From Methylorubrum thiocyanatum (GTDB taxonomy: Bacteria; Pseudomonadota; Alphaproteobacteria; Rhizobiales; Beijerinckiaceae): DNA of 64,000 nucleotides. Each line of letters begins with the position of its first letter. Within the stretch, counting starts at the first letter, position 1. The translations under genes were made by a program, and so were the position numbers. The stretch lies in NCBI GenBank assembly GCA_014138645.1, contig JACJIB010000001.1, positions 62,001 through 126,000 of the forward strand, read 5' to 3'. The notes beneath the pieces are model-generated. The model was not told the origin of the DNA. It searched no databases and saw only the letters and a list, made by a program, of their open reading frames with translations. Shown one piece after another: positions 13,073 through 22,519 of the stretch.

Positions 13073-13809
13073 TGGCCGGAACCCTGCTCCTCGTCGGGGC
13101 CACCTCCGATATCGGCCACGCCGTGGCCGCGCGCTACGCCGAGGCCGGCTGGCGCATCCTGCTCGCCGCCCGCGATCCCGAGCGGGCGCAGCGCAACGCC
13201 GACGACCTCGCCGCCCGCTACCGGGCCGAGGTCGCGCTGCTGCGCCTCGACATCCTGGCGACGGGCGACTTCGCCCGATGGCTCGACGGGCTCCCGGCGC
13301 TGCCCGACACGGTGGTCTGCGCGGTCGGCGAACTCGGCGACCAAGCCAGGGCCGAGGGCGACCTCGCCCATGCCGAGGGGGTGATGCGGACGAACTTCCT
13401 GGGGCCCTCCCTGTTGCTCGGCCTCGTCGCCGAGCGCTTCGCCGCGCGCGGAAGCGGCGCGATCGTCGGCATCAGCTCGGTGGCGGGCGACCGCGGGCGC
13501 GGCTCGAATTACGTCTACGGCGCCGGCAAGGCCGGCTTCACCGCCTTCCTCTCCGGCCTGCGCAACCGCTTGGCCAAGAGCGGCGTCCGGGTGGTGACGG
13601 TGAAGCCGGGCTTCGTACGGACCCGGATGACCCGCGGCCTGCGCCTGCCGCCGCTCCTGACCGCCGAACCGTCCGAGGTCGGGCGGGCGGTCTACGCCGC
13701 CGCGGAAGGGCGCGGGGGCGATGTCGTCTACGTGCGCAAGGTCTGGCGCCTCGTCATGGCCGTGATCGGCGCGATTCCCGAGCCGGTCTTCAAGCGCCTG
13801 AGCCTGTGA
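13072..13809 (+). CDS. DprE2-like short-chain dehydrogenase/reductase
   Basis: A 245-aa SDR starting at ATG 13072, which shares one base with the stop codon of the upstream gene (TGATG), so translation is coupled. Visible are a nucleotide-binding start LLLVGATSDIGHAVAARYA, the active-site serine in VGISSVAGDRGRG, and the YxxxK pair in YVYGAGKAGF. The DprE2 family reduces the 2-keto intermediate made by DprE1 to give polyprenyl-phospho-arabinose. Together with GT87 and the DprE1-like gene it forms a compact three-gene unit. Confidence 0.85.
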   Translation: MAGTLLLVGATSDIGHAVAARYAEAGWRILLAARDPERAQRNADDLAARYRAEVALLRLDILATGDFARWLDGLPALPDTVVCAVGELGDQARAEGDLAHAEGVMRTNFLGPSLLLGLVAERFAARGSGAIVGISSVAGDRGRGSNYVYGAGKAGFTAFLSGLRNRLAKSGVRVVTVKPGFVRTRMTRGLRLPPLLTAEPSEVGRAVYAAAEGRGGDVVYVRKVWRLVMAVIGAIPEPVFKRLSL

Positions 13810-13925
13810 CCGCGGCCCACCCGGCCAGACATTTGACCACCCCCGCGCCGCCGCCTATCTCCGGGTGAGGGAACGCGTTTTCGCGCGCGTTCGCATTCCC
13901 CATCGCCCATCCCGGCCCGGAAGCC

Positions 13926-14441
13926 ATGACCGTCCGTCCCCTCGTCATCCTGCCCGATGCGCAGCTGCGCCTCATCTCCGAGCCGGTGAGCGCCGTCACC
14001 GAGGAGATCCGCACGCTCGCCCGCGACATGATCGAAACGATGTACGACGCCCCCGGCGTCGGCCTCGCCGCGATCCAGATCGGGGTGGCCAAGCGCGTCG
14101 TCACCATCGACACCTCGAAGGACGAGAACGCGAAGAACCCGACCGTCTATCTCAACCCGGAGATCGTCTGGTCGTCTGAGGAGAAGCGGGTCTACGACGA
14201 GGGCTGCCTGTCGATCCCCGAATTCTACGGCGAGGTCGAGCGGCCGGACCGCGTCCGGGTGCGCTACATGACCCTCGACGGCGAGACGGTGGAGCAGGAG
14301 GCCGACGGCCTGCTCGCCACCTGCCTCCAGCACGAGATCGACCACCTCAACGGCGTGCTGTTCATCGACCACCTGTCGAAGCTCAAGCGCGACCGGGTGA
14401 TGAAGAAGTTCACCAAGGCCGCCAAGCGCGACGCCGCCTGA
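13926..14441 (+). CDS. def: Peptide deformylase
   Basis: A 171-aa protein with all three metal/active-site motifs in order: [18 protein letters not shown] (metal-ligand Cys) and QHEIDHLNG (HExxH type). It removes the formyl group from N-terminal Met of new proteins. It lies 9 nt upstream of fmt, which adds that formyl group, and the two are in the usual def-fmt order. Confidence 0.97.
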   Translation: MTVRPLVILPDAQLRLISEPVSAVTEEIRTLARDMIETMYDAPGVGLAAIQIGVAKRVVTIDTSKDENAKNPTVYLNPEIVWSSEEKRVYDEGCLSIPEFYGEVERPDRVRVRYMTLDGETVEQEADGLLATCLQHEIDHLNGVLFIDHLSKLKRDRVMKKFTKAAKRDAA

Positions 14442-14450
14442 CGGGTTCCG

Positions 14451-15380
14451 ATGCGCATCGTCTTCATGGGGACGCCGGACTTCGCGGTGCCCACCCTGGA
14501 CCGTCTCCACGCCGACGGCCACGACATCGTCGCCATCTACACCCGCGCCCCGGCCAAGGCCGGCCGCGGCATGGCGCTCAAGCCCTCGCCGGTCCATGCC
14601 CGTGCCGAGGCTTTGGGCCTCCCCGTGCTGACGCCCTCGACCCTCAAGAGCGAGGAGGCTTTCGAGACCTTCGCCGGGCATGGGGCGGACGTGGCGGTCG
14701 TCGTCGCCTACGGCATGCTGCTCCCGCAAAAGATCCTCGACGTCCCGCGCTTCGGCTGCCTCAACCTGCACGGCTCGCTGCTGCCGCGCTGGCGCGGGGC
14801 TGCGCCGATCCAGCGGGCGGTGATGGCGGGCGACGCGGAGAGCGGTGTCGGCGTGATGCGGATGGAGGCCGGGCTCGATACCGGGCCGGTAGCGATGGAA
14901 GCGCGCCTTGCGATCACCGAAGGGATGACCGCGGGCGAACTGCACGACAGGCTGATGCCGCTTGGCGCCGACCTGATGGGGCGGGCGATCCAGGCGCTGG
15001 AGCGGGAGGGCCTGACCTTCGCGCCGCAGGCGACGGAAGGCGTCGTCTACGCCCACAAGATCACCAACGAAGAGGCGCGGATCGACTGGTCGCGGCAGGC
15101 CGAAGAGGTCGCGCGCCACATCAACGGCCTGTCGCCGTTTCCGGGCGCCTATTTCGAGGCGGATCTCGGGAAGGGACCGGAGCGGGTGAAGGTGCTGCGG
15201 GCGCTGGCCCATGACGGCTCCGGCACGCCGGGCACGCTGCTCGACGCCGCCGGCACGGTCGCCTGCGGCACGGGCGCGGTGCGGCTCCTCGAACTGCGCC
15301 GGGCCGGCAAGGGCGGTGTCGCCAGCGGCGAAGAGTTCCTGCGCGGGGCGCGGCTGGCGGCGGGAGCCTCCTTCGCGTGA
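14451..15380 (+). CDS. fmt: Methionyl-tRNA formyltransferase
   Basis: A 309-aa protein. The N-terminal formyltransferase domain begins MRIVFMGTPDFAVPTLDRL and contains HGSLLPRWRGAAPIQRAVMAG, the signature with the catalytic Asn/His/Asp region. The C-terminal OB-fold tRNA-binding domain follows (about residues 205-305). It formylates initiator Met-tRNA using 10-formyl-tetrahydrofolate. It is followed after 13 nt by truA, making a def-fmt-truA operon. Confidence 0.97.
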   Translation: MRIVFMGTPDFAVPTLDRLHADGHDIVAIYTRAPAKAGRGMALKPSPVHARAEALGLPVLTPSTLKSEEAFETFAGHGADVAVVVAYGMLLPQKILDVPRFGCLNLHGSLLPRWRGAAPIQRAVMAGDAESGVGVMRMEAGLDTGPVAMEARLAITEGMTAGELHDRLMPLGADLMGRAIQALEREGLTFAPQATEGVVYAHKITNEEARIDWSRQAEEVARHINGLSPFPGAYFEADLGKGPERVKVLRALAHDGSGTPGTLLDAAGTVACGTGAVRLLELRRAGKGGVASGEEFLRGARLAAGASFA

Positions 15381-15393
15381 GCGCGCAAGTCTG

Positions 15394-16152
15394 ATGCCCC
15401 GCTACAAGCTCGTCATCGAGTATGACGGCGGACCGTTCTGCGGCTGGCAAAGGCAGGCCGACGATCCGACCGTGCAGGCCGCCATCGAGACCGCCGTCAC
15501 CCGCTTCTCCGGCGAGGCCGCGCGGCTCACCTGCGCCGGCCGGACCGATGCGGGCGTGCACGCGATCCATCAGGTCGCCCATCTCGACCTCGCCAGGGAC
15601 TGGCGCACCGACACCGTGCGCGACGCCCTCAACGCGCATCTGCGCCCGCAGCCGATCGCCATCGTCTCGGCCGAGGTGGTGACACACGACTTCGACGCCC
15701 GGCACTCGGCGATCCGGCGGCACTACCGCTACCGCATTCTCAACCGGCGCAGCCCCGCCGCGCTGACCCGCGCCCATGTCTGGCACGTGCCCTGGCCGCT
15801 CGACGCCGACCTGATGCACGCCGCCGCGCAGCGCCTGCTCGGCCGCCACGATTTTTCCGCCTTCCGGGCCGCGGAGTGCCAAGCGGCGAGCCCGGTGCGC
15901 ACACTCGAACAGCTCGACGTGACGCGCCAGCGGATGGGCCTGTTCGAGGAGATCGTGATCGCGACCTCGGCCCGCTCCTTCCTGCACCATCAGGTGCGCG
16001 CCATGGCCGGTACGCTGATGCTCGCCGGCTGCCGCCGCCTCTCCGCCGACGACGTGGCGGAGATTCTGGCCACCAAGGCCAAGCACCGCTGCGGGCCGCT
16101 GGCCCCGGCCTGCGGGCTGACCTTCGTCGGCGTCGATTACGACGAGAAATAA
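15394..16152 (+). CDS. truA: tRNA pseudouridine(38-40) synthase
   Basis: A 252-aa protein starting [20 protein letters not shown]. The catalytic aspartate is in [22 protein letters not shown] and [11 protein letters not shown] are further family blocks. It isomerises U38-U40 in tRNA anticodon arms. The frame is open 61 codons upstream inside fmt, but ATG 15394 gives the family N-terminus. Its last 16 nt overlap the convergent dapE. Confidence 0.96.
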   Translation: MPRYKLVIEYDGGPFCGWQRQADDPTVQAAIETAVTRFSGEAARLTCAGRTDAGVHAIHQVAHLDLARDWRTDTVRDALNAHLRPQPIAIVSAEVVTHDFDARHSAIRRHYRYRILNRRSPAALTRAHVWHVPWPLDADLMHAAAQRLLGRHDFSAFRAAECQAASPVRTLEQLDVTRQRMGLFEEIVIATSARSFLHHQVRAMAGTLMLAGCRRLSADDVAEILATKAKHRCGPLAPACGLTFVGVDYDEK

Positions 16153-17300
16153 CGCTCCAGCACCCGCCCGTAGATCGCGGTGAGCCGGTCGAGATCCGCC
16201 ACCGCCACCCGCTCGTCGGTCTCGTGCATGGTCCGCCCGACCAGGCCGAACTCGATCACCGGGCAGGCATCCTTGATGAAGCGCGCATCCGAGGTGCCGC
16301 CCGTCGTGGAGAGGGCCGGGCGCCGTCCGGTCTCGGCTGCAATCGCATCCGCCACGAGATCGACGAAGGCGTCGGGCTGGGTCAGGAAGGCCGGCGAGTT
16401 CGAGGGCTGAAGGTCGAGGCTGAAGCGCACGGCGTTGCCGGCCGCCGCCTCCAGGCGCTTGCGGATTTCGGCGCCGAGCGTCTCGGCGGTCCAGTCGTCG
16501 TTGAAGCGCACGTTGAAGACGGCCTTGGCCGAGGCCGGGATCACGTTGGTGGCGGGGTTGCCGACGTCGATCGTCGTGAATTCGAGGTTCGAGGCGTCGA
16601 AATGCGCGGTGCCGCCGTCGAGCGGTTCGGCGATCAGCGCCGAGGCGAGGCGCAGCAGGCCGGGGATCGGGTTCTCGGCCCGGTGCGGATAGGCCACGTG
16701 GCCCTGGCGCCCGTGCACGGTGATGCGCCCCGTGAGCGAGCCGCGCCGGCCGATCTTGATCATCTCGCCGAGGCTGTCGGGGTTGGTCGGCTCGCCGAGC
16801 AGGCAATGGTCGAAGCGCTCGCCCCTGGCCTTCGCCCAGTCGAGCAGCTTCACCGTGCCGTTGACCGCCGGCCCCTCCTCGTCGCCGGTGATGAGGAAGG
16901 CGATGGAGCCGCCGAAATCCGGCCCATGGCGGTCGAGGAAATCCAGCGTCGCGGCAAGCATGCAGGCGATGCCGCCCTTCATGTCCACCGCGCCGCGGCC
17001 GTAGAGGAAGCCGTCGGTGATCTCGCCGGAGAACGGCCCGTGCGTCCAGGAGGCCGCGTCGCCCGGAGGCACCACGTCGGTATGGCCGGCAAAGACGAGG
17101 ACCGGCCCCGCTATGCCGATGCGGGCATACAGGTTCTCGATGTCCGGCGTGCCGGCCTCCGAAAAGACCGGGCGCTCGACGGAAAAGCCCGCCTCGGTCA
17201 GCCTTTCCGCCAGGAACGACAGTGCGCCGCCCTCCTCCGGGGTGACGGAGGGGCAGCGGATCAGCGCCTGGGCGAGGGCGAGGGGGGATTGGTCGGACAA
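16137..17300 (-). CDS. dapE: Succinyl-diaminopimelate desuccinylase
   Basis: A 387-aa M20-family metallohydrolase. Metal-binding motifs are [12 protein letters not shown] (His, Asp), [11 protein letters not shown] (bridging Asp), [10 protein letters not shown] (catalytic Glu/Glu) and a late His in [10 protein letters not shown]. It hydrolyses N-succinyl-LL-diaminopimelate in lysine and peptidoglycan-precursor synthesis. The only start that gives the full N-terminus ([18 protein letters not shown]) is TTG at 17300, a rare start with a weak ribosome-binding site, which suggests modest expression. Confidence 0.94.
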   Translation of the reverse strand: MSDQSPLALAQALIRCPSVTPEEGGALSFLAERLTEAGFSVERPVFSEAGTPDIENLYARIGIAGPVLVFAGHTDVVPPGDAASWTHGPFSGEITDGFLYGRGAVDMKGGIACMLAATLDFLDRHGPDFGGSIAFLITGDEEGPAVNGTVKLLDWAKARGERFDHCLLGEPTNPDSLGEMIKIGRRGSLTGRITVHGRQGHVAYPHRAENPIPGLLRLASALIAEPLDGGTAHFDASNLEFTTIDVGNPATNVIPASAKAVFNVRFNDDWTAETLGAEIRKRLEAAAGNAVRFSLDLQPSNSPAFLTQPDAFVDLVADAIAAETGRRPALSTTGGTSDARFIKDACPVIEFGLVGRTMHETDERVAVADLDRLTAIYGRVLERYFSS

Positions 17301-17335
17301 GGGCGGTCCCGGTGGCTCGCTTCTCCCACCCTGTC

Positions 17336-17446
17336 CCTCATCCTGAGGTGCCCGCGCCAGCGGGCCTCGAAGGATCGTCCAGTTGCCGCGCGATCCCTGG
17401 AGGATCCTTCGAGGCCTCCGCTCCGCTCCGGCACCTCAGGATGAGG
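17336..17446. repeat. Dispersed palindromic element, two copies in inverted orientation
   Basis: Two copies of an approximately 48-bp element face each other at 17336-17382 and 17398-17446. Both have CCTCATCCTGAGGTGCC, a variable GC-rich middle, then CCTCGAAGGATC. In the first copy the middle forms a perfect hairpin (GCCCGC / GCGGGC). A third copy is at 52804-52846. The pair could fold into a long hairpin between dapE and the moeB-like gene. Confidence 0.85.
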
Positions 17447-17555
17447 AATTCCGGTGGGAAACAGTGACTCTTCATTGGTGGGCCAGCCGTAGCACGCACC
17501 CGCCCTGCGCGCAGCAAGCCCTGAACCGCTTCCGCTGTCCGCCCGAGGCGCTTAC

Positions 17556-18389
17556 ATGGCCGGCATGGCCCTCACCTCCGAAGAGATCGAACGCTACGCC
17601 CGCCACCTCGTCCTGCGCGAGGTGGGCGGCCCGGGACAGGCCCGGCTGAAGGCCGGGCGCGTGCTGGTGATCGGTGCGGGCGGGCTCGGGGCGCCGCTGA
17701 TCCAGTATCTCGCCGCCGCCGGCATCGGCACCATCGGCATCGTCGACGACGACACCGTCTCGCTGTCGAATCTGCAGCGGCAGGTCATCCACGGCACGCC
17801 GGATGTCGGCCGCCCGAAGGTCGAGAGCGCGGCGGACGCCGTCAATCGGCTCAACCCGCATGTGCGGGTCGAGACCCATGCCCTCCGGCTGAATCCGGAG
17901 AACGCGCCCGCCCTCCTCGCGGGCTACGATCTCATCGCCGATGGCTCCGACAACTTTTCGACCCGCTACGCCGTCTCGGACGCCTGCTTCCACGCGAAAA
18001 AGCCGCTGGTGACGGCGGCGCTCGGAGCCTTCGACGGCTCGCTCACCACGATCCGCGCCCACGAGACCGGTCCGACGGGCGAGCCGAACCCGACCTATCG
18101 CTGCCTGTTCCCGAGCCCGCCGCCGCCCGGCAGTGTCGCCCCCTGCGCCGAGGCCGGGGTGCTCGGGGCGCTCGCGGGCGTCATGGGCTCGCTGATGGCG
18201 ATGGAGGTGATCCGGGCGGTCGCCGGCTTCGGCGAGCCCCTGGTCGGGCGCCTGCTGATGGTCGATGCCCGCTCGATGCGGTTCGAGACGCTGGCCTATG
18301 CCTGGGATCCGGAGAACCCGCTGAACGGGGCCGGGGTCAGGACAGACCCGGCAGCCGAGCCGGCGGCGCTCCCGCCTCGGCCGCGTTGA
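17556..18389 (+). CDS. moeB: MoeB/ThiF/HesA-type adenylyltransferase (probable molybdopterin-synthase adenylyltransferase)
   Basis: A 277-aa E1-like enzyme. It has the nucleotide-binding glycine loop [28 protein letters not shown] with the conserved Asp and Arg/Gln, and [23 protein letters not shown] carries the conserved cysteine. It adenylates the C-terminal glycine of a small sulfur carrier such as MoaD or ThiS. Of the four zinc cysteines of E. coli MoeB, the first pair is reduced to one (PTYRCLFP) and the C-terminal CxxC pair is missing. The partner is not in the window, so MoeB versus ThiF is not certain. GAGG precedes ATG 17556. Confidence 0.85.
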   Translation: MAGMALTSEEIERYARHLVLREVGGPGQARLKAGRVLVIGAGGLGAPLIQYLAAAGIGTIGIVDDDTVSLSNLQRQVIHGTPDVGRPKVESAADAVNRLNPHVRVETHALRLNPENAPALLAGYDLIADGSDNFSTRYAVSDACFHAKKPLVTAALGAFDGSLTTIRAHETGPTGEPNPTYRCLFPSPPPPGSVAPCAEAGVLGALAGVMGSLMAMEVIRAVAGFGEPLVGRLLMVDARSMRFETLAYAWDPENPLNGAGVRTDPAAEPAALPPRPR

Positions 18390-19212
18390 GGCAGCACTTC
18401 TTGTACTTCTTGCCCGAGCCGCAGGGGCAGGGATCGTTGCGGCCGACATCCTTGAACGGGTTCGTGACCGGCTGGCCGTAGGATTCCGCGGTCCAGGCCA
18501 GGGCGCCCACCGGATCGTCGAGATAGGTGTAGCGGTGGGCGTCGAAGGCGCCGAGATCCGGCGGCTCGGCGCTCGCATGGCGCAACGCCTTGCGGAACCA
18601 CGGCAGGTCGCTGAACTCGTCGGTGATGCGGCCATCGCGCCGCGCCGCCTCCACCCGCGGGGCGAGGCCGGTCAGGCCGAGATAAGCGATCGCCTCCTCC
18701 CAGCCGATCCAGGCCGGGGCTTCCTCCACCGCCGCGCGTGCCTCGTCGAAGCGCACCAGCAGCGCCTCGGCTTCTTCGAGCGGGATTCGCCCCTGTCGCG
18801 TCAGGAAGCCCAGCGCGTTGAAAGCCGAGTTTCGCAGGAAATCGTCGGCGGTGCTGTCGAGGATCAGCCGGGCGAGCGCCGCCGTGTCGCCGTCGAAGGT
18901 CGAGGCGATCACCGCCGGCAGGGTCTCGGTCGCGGCATCGCCGAGAAGGCCGTCGACCGCCTCGCCGTCCTGGCGCATCAGGCGCATCAGCGGCGGGAAG
19001 ACCCGCGTGTCGCGCGCCGCCGCCAGGGCGTGCAGGCCCCAGAACAGGAGGTTGGTCTCCTCGTCCTCGATCGCATCGGCATCCTCCGCCGCCCGCTCGA
19101 GGAGAGCGAGCACCGGCTCGGCGATCGTCTCGGGAGCCTGGACGGCCCGCTTCAGCGCCTCGGCCGGGAGATGCGTCTCCTGCGTGAGAACGGCGACGAG
19201 ATCCGCGTCCAT
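18337..19212 (-). CDS. DUF1186 protein with C-terminal SEC-C zinc motif
   Basis: A 291-aa protein starting [20 protein letters not shown] at ATG 19212, after GGGAGG at good spacing. The body is alpha-helical and HEAT-like ([30 protein letters not shown]), matching the DUF1186 family. It ends with a SEC-C motif, [17 protein letters not shown], a zinc-binding tail also found on SecA. Function is unknown; SEC-C tails bind ribosomes or metal in other proteins. It starts 17 nt after pheT, so it may be the last gene of that operon. Its end overlaps the convergent moeB-like gene by 53 nt. Confidence 0.85.
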   Translation of the reverse strand: MDADLVAVLTQETHLPAEALKRAVQAPETIAEPVLALLERAAEDADAIEDEETNLLFWGLHALAAARDTRVFPPLMRLMRQDGEAVDGLLGDAATETLPAVIASTFDGDTAALARLILDSTADDFLRNSAFNALGFLTRQGRIPLEEAEALLVRFDEARAAVEEAPAWIGWEEAIAYLGLTGLAPRVEAARRDGRITDEFSDLPWFRKALRHASAEPPDLGAFDAHRYTYLDDPVGALAWTAESYGQPVTNPFKDVGRNDPCPCGSGKKYKKCCLNAAEAGAPPARLPGLS

Positions 19213-19229
19213 GGCCTTGCCTCCCGCGA

Positions 19230-21653
19230 TCACGAACGGAGCGTCGCCCCGGTCTTCTTGCCCACCTCGGCGACGATCTTGGCGCTCACCGCCTCGATCT
19301 CGGCGTCGGTGAGCGTGCGCTCGGAGGGCTGCAGCCGCACCGCGACGGCGACCGACTTCGCGCCCTCCGGGATGCCGGTGCCCTCGTAGAGGTCGAACAC
19401 CTCGATCCCGGTGATCATCTTGCGCTCGGCGCCCTGCGCCGCCTTCAGGATGTCGGCGGCCGGCACGTCGCGGGGGACGACGAAGGCGAAGTCGCGGGAG
19501 ATCGCCTGGAGGTCCGACAGCGCCAGCGCGGGCTTCGCCTTGGTCGGGCGGTGGCGCGGCAGCGGCAGGGCGTCGAGGGTGATCTCGAAGGCCACCAGCG
19601 TGCCCTTGAGGTCCATCGCCTTCAGGAGGCGCGGATGCAGCTCGCCGAAATGGCCGACGACATTCTTGGGGCCGAATTGGAGGGTGCCCGAGCGGCCGGG
19701 ATGCAGCCAGTCGGGGCCGCCGGCCACGATCTGGAGCCCGCCGGTCGGCACGCCGAGCGCGGCGAGCAGCGCCAGCGCGTCGGCCTTGGCCTCGAACGCA
19801 TCGACGACGTCCGCCGCCCCGCTCCAGTGGCGGCCGGCGCCGCTGTGCCGGGCGGTGCCGCGGCGCAGGCCGGTGGCGCGCAGGGACTGGCCCTCCGGCT
19901 CGTCGCTGGCGAAGCACTGGCCGACCTCGAACAGGGCGGTATCCGGGAAACCGCGGTCGGCATTGGCTTGCGCTGCCCGCAACAGGCCGGGCACGAGGCT
20001 CGGGCGCATGTCGGAGAGATCGGCGGCGATGGGGTTGGCGAGCGCCAGGTCCGGCTTGCCGCCGCCGAACAGCCGCGCATCCGCGTGCGGGATGAAGGAG
20101 TAGGTCACGGCTTCCAGCATGCCGCGGCTGGCCAGCGCCCGCTTGGCGAGGCGCCCGCGCCGCTGCAGCACGGTGAGCATCGGCTCGACCGCGACGGTCT
20201 CGATCCGCGGCAGCGGCTTCGGCTCGATCCGGTCGAGACCGGCGATGCGCACGATCTCCTCGACGAGGTCGGCCTTGCCCTCGACATCCGGCCGCCAGGA
20301 GGGCGGCAGCACCTTCACGCGGTCGCCGGAGCCCGAGATGTGGAAGCCGAGCGATTCCAGCGTCACCTTCATCTCGGCCCGCGACAGCTCGATGCCGGCG
20401 AGCCGCCGCACCTCGGTCCAGGGGAAGTCGATGACGTGGGAGAGTTCCGGCACCTCGCCGGCGATGGTGGCTTGGCTCGGGCTGCCGCCGCAGAGATCGA
20501 TCACGAGGCGGGTGGCGAGGTCGAGCCCCGGCAGGGCGAAGGCCGGATCGACGCCGCGCTCGAAGCGGTAGCGCGCGTCGGTGATGATGCCGAGGCGCCG
20601 GCCGGTGCGGGCGATGTTGCGCGGATCCCAGAGCGCGGATTCGATCAGCACGTCGGTGGTGGTCTCGTCGCAGCCCGAGGCTTCGCCGCCCATGATGCCG
20701 CCGATCGACTCGACGCCGTTAGCATCGGCGATCACCACCGTGTCGGAATCGAGCCGGTAGGTCTTGCCGTCGAGGGCGACGAGGCTCTCGCCGTCCTCGG
20801 CGCGGCGCACGGTGAGCCCGCCCGCGACCTTCTTCGCGTCGAAGACGTGCAGCGGCCTTCCGCGGTCGAAGGTCAGGTAGTTGGTGATGTCGACGAGCGC
20901 GTTGATCGGGCGCAGGCCGATCGCCCGCAGGCGCTTCTGCATCCATTCGGGCGAGGGGCCGTTCTTCACGCCGCGCACGAGACGCAGGGCGAAGAGCGGG
21001 CAGAGACCCTTGTCGTGCGTGTCGAACTGCAGCGTGACAGGGGTCGGGCAGGCGCCCTCGCCGCGGACCGGCGGCATCGGCTCGCGCTTCAGGGTGCCGA
21101 TGCCGGTGGCGGCGAGATCGCGGGCGATGCCGTGGATCGAGGCGCAGTCCGAGCGGTTCGGCGTCAGGTTGATCTCGATCACCGGATCGTCGAGCCCGGC
21201 CCAGACGGCGTAGGGCGTGCCGACCGGCGCGTCGGCGGGCAGATCGAGGATGCCGTCGTGATCCTCGCTGAGGCCGAGTTCCGCACCGGAGCAGAGCATG
21301 CCGCGGCTCTCGACGCCGCGGATCGTGCCGACCGAGAGGGTGATGGCCTTGCCCGGCACGTAGGTGCCGGGGGGCGCGAAGACCGAGAGCATCCCGGTGC
21401 GCGCGTTGGGGGCGCCGCACACGACCTGGAGCGGCTGTCCGTCACCGGGATCGACCTGACAGACCCGCAGGCGGTCGGCGTTGGGGTGCTGCTCGGCCGA
21501 GATGACGCGGGCGATGACGTAGGGGCGCAAGGCCGCGGCCTTGTCCTCGATGCCTTCGACCTCGAGACCGATCCGCGTGAGCGTCTCGCTGATCGCGTCG
21601 AGGGAGGCCTCGGTGTCGAGGTGGTCCTTGAGCCAGGAGAGGGTGAATTTCAT
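19230..21653 (-). CDS. pheT: Phenylalanine--tRNA ligase beta subunit
   Basis: An 807-aa protein of normal length, starting [21 protein letters not shown]. Domains in order are the N-terminal B1 core, a tRNA-binding OB domain (residues about 40-150), the B3/B4 editing domain with [16 protein letters not shown], the B5 domain, the catalytic-like core (B6/B7) and a C-terminal ferredoxin-fold anticodon-binding domain. With PheS it forms the tetramer that charges tRNA-Phe. It is separated from pheS by two small extra genes. Confidence 0.97.
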   Translation of the reverse strand: MKFTLSWLKDHLDTEASLDAISETLTRIGLEVEGIEDKAAALRPYVIARVISAEQHPNADRLRVCQVDPGDGQPLQVVCGAPNARTGMLSVFAPPGTYVPGKAITLSVGTIRGVESRGMLCSGAELGLSEDHDGILDLPADAPVGTPYAVWAGLDDPVIEINLTPNRSDCASIHGIARDLAATGIGTLKREPMPPVRGEGACPTPVTLQFDTHDKGLCPLFALRLVRGVKNGPSPEWMQKRLRAIGLRPINALVDITNYLTFDRGRPLHVFDAKKVAGGLTVRRAEDGESLVALDGKTYRLDSDTVVIADANGVESIGGIMGGEASGCDETTTDVLIESALWDPRNIARTGRRLGIITDARYRFERGVDPAFALPGLDLATRLVIDLCGGSPSQATIAGEVPELSHVIDFPWTEVRRLAGIELSRAEMKVTLESLGFHISGSGDRVKVLPPSWRPDVEGKADLVEEIVRIAGLDRIEPKPLPRIETVAVEPMLTVLQRRGRLAKRALASRGMLEAVTYSFIPHADARLFGGGKPDLALANPIAADLSDMRPSLVPGLLRAAQANADRGFPDTALFEVGQCFASDEPEGQSLRATGLRRGTARHSGAGRHWSGAADVVDAFEAKADALALLAALGVPTGGLQIVAGGPDWLHPGRSGTLQFGPKNVVGHFGELHPRLLKAMDLKGTLVAFEITLDALPLPRHRPTKAKPALALSDLQAISRDFAFVVPRDVPAADILKAAQGAERKMITGIEVFDLYEGTGIPEGAKSVAVAVRLQPSERTLTDAEIEAVSAKIVAEVGKKTGATLRS

Positions 21654-21677
21654 CGGGGACGGGAATTCCGTTGTCGG

Positions 21678-22184
21678 TCAGGTGCGACGAGGCTTGGCGA
21701 CCAGAAGCACCGCCAGGGTTCGGTAGGTTTCTTCGGGGAGGCTTTCGATCAGATCAATCGCCTCCCCCGCGAGGGCAACCAGCAGTGCCGCTTCGGATTT
21801 CGACCGCGTGAAGGGGCGTGGGTCGTAGTCGGCCGTGTGCCGCTCCTTCATGAGCGTGCGGAAAATCTCCGAGATCCGCTTCACGTCGGGATGAAGGTTG
21901 CGGATCTCGTTCGCTTCGAGGCGCCGCTTCGTCTCCTGATGGTCGATGGAACGGTAGATCGGTTCGAAGCGGTCCCAGGGCACGTTCCAGCCGACCGTGC
22001 CGTCCGCGGCGAGATAGCAGAGGCCGTGGAACACGCCGTAATAGGCATCGCTCGTGCAGCGCCGGAGGACGGTCTGCCTCGGCCGCCCCGCTTCCTGCGC
22101 CAGACGCTCCTGAGCCACATCGAGCAAGGCACGAACGAGACGATGCCTGATGGTTCGCGGTCTGGAGGCCGGCAGCGTGCTCAT
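21678..22184 (-). CDS. HEPN-like small protein encoded between pheS and pheT
   Basis: A 168-aa predicted helical protein. The block SDAYYGVFHGL (residues 45-55) and a later ERHTADYDP (114-122) resemble the HEPN superfamily, which includes RNases and toxins. RTLMKERH (109-116) fits the Rx4-6H pattern of catalytic HEPN RNases, though this match is short. It starts at an ATGA overlap with the upstream 112-aa gene, so the two are translationally coupled. pheT follows 24 nt downstream. HEPN membership is a judgement from motifs only. Confidence 0.7.
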   Translation of the reverse strand: MSTLPASRPRTIRHRLVRALLDVAQERLAQEAGRPRQTVLRRCTSDAYYGVFHGLCYLAADGTVGWNVPWDRFEPIYRSIDHQETKRRLEANEIRNLHPDVKRISEIFRTLMKERHTADYDPRPFTRSKSEAALLVALAGEAIDLIESLPEETYRTLAVLLVAKPRRT

Positions 22185-22519
22185 GGCCGGGCCGATTGCG
22201 CCTCATCATCGAGGTCGTCGGAGAGCGGCTCGCCGTCATCGGGCAGGCGGAACGAGACGTAGGGAGGCCTTTCCTCACCCTTGGAGATGAGGCTGTCATG
22301 CAGCTCCGTTTGTGCATCCACGAGGGCACGAACAGCCTTGATCTCTGTCCCCGGTCGAAAGAAGGCGTCGAGAAAGAAGGACTGTTCTCCGTCCTGATCG
22401 ATGCCTGACGACACCTCGACATGATCGAAACCGAGCGGCCCGAGCTTCGCCGCGAAGATCTGGGCGGCAAGGGCCTGAACGTCCACTTCCTTCAGCATCG
22501 TCCGCGTCTCCCGCGACAT
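22181..22519 (-). CDS. Small unknown protein, partner of the HEPN-like gene
   Basis: A 112-aa protein starting [20 protein letters not shown]. Its ATG (22519) shares a base with the pheS stop (TGATG), and its stop overlaps the next start (ATGA), so it is locked into the operon. A second ATG (MLKEVDVQ, 22498) behind CGGGAG is also possible. The middle, DHVEVSSGIDQDGEQSFFLD, predicts beta strands, and the tail is acidic (DDGEPLSDDLDDEAQ). No family was recognised. Size and coupling suggest it could be an antitoxin or partner of the HEPN-like protein. Confidence 0.65.
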   Translation of the reverse strand: MSRETRTMLKEVDVQALAAQIFAAKLGPLGFDHVEVSSGIDQDGEQSFFLDAFFRPGTEIKAVRALVDAQTELHDSLISKGEERPPYVSFRLPDDGEPLSDDLDDEAQSARP

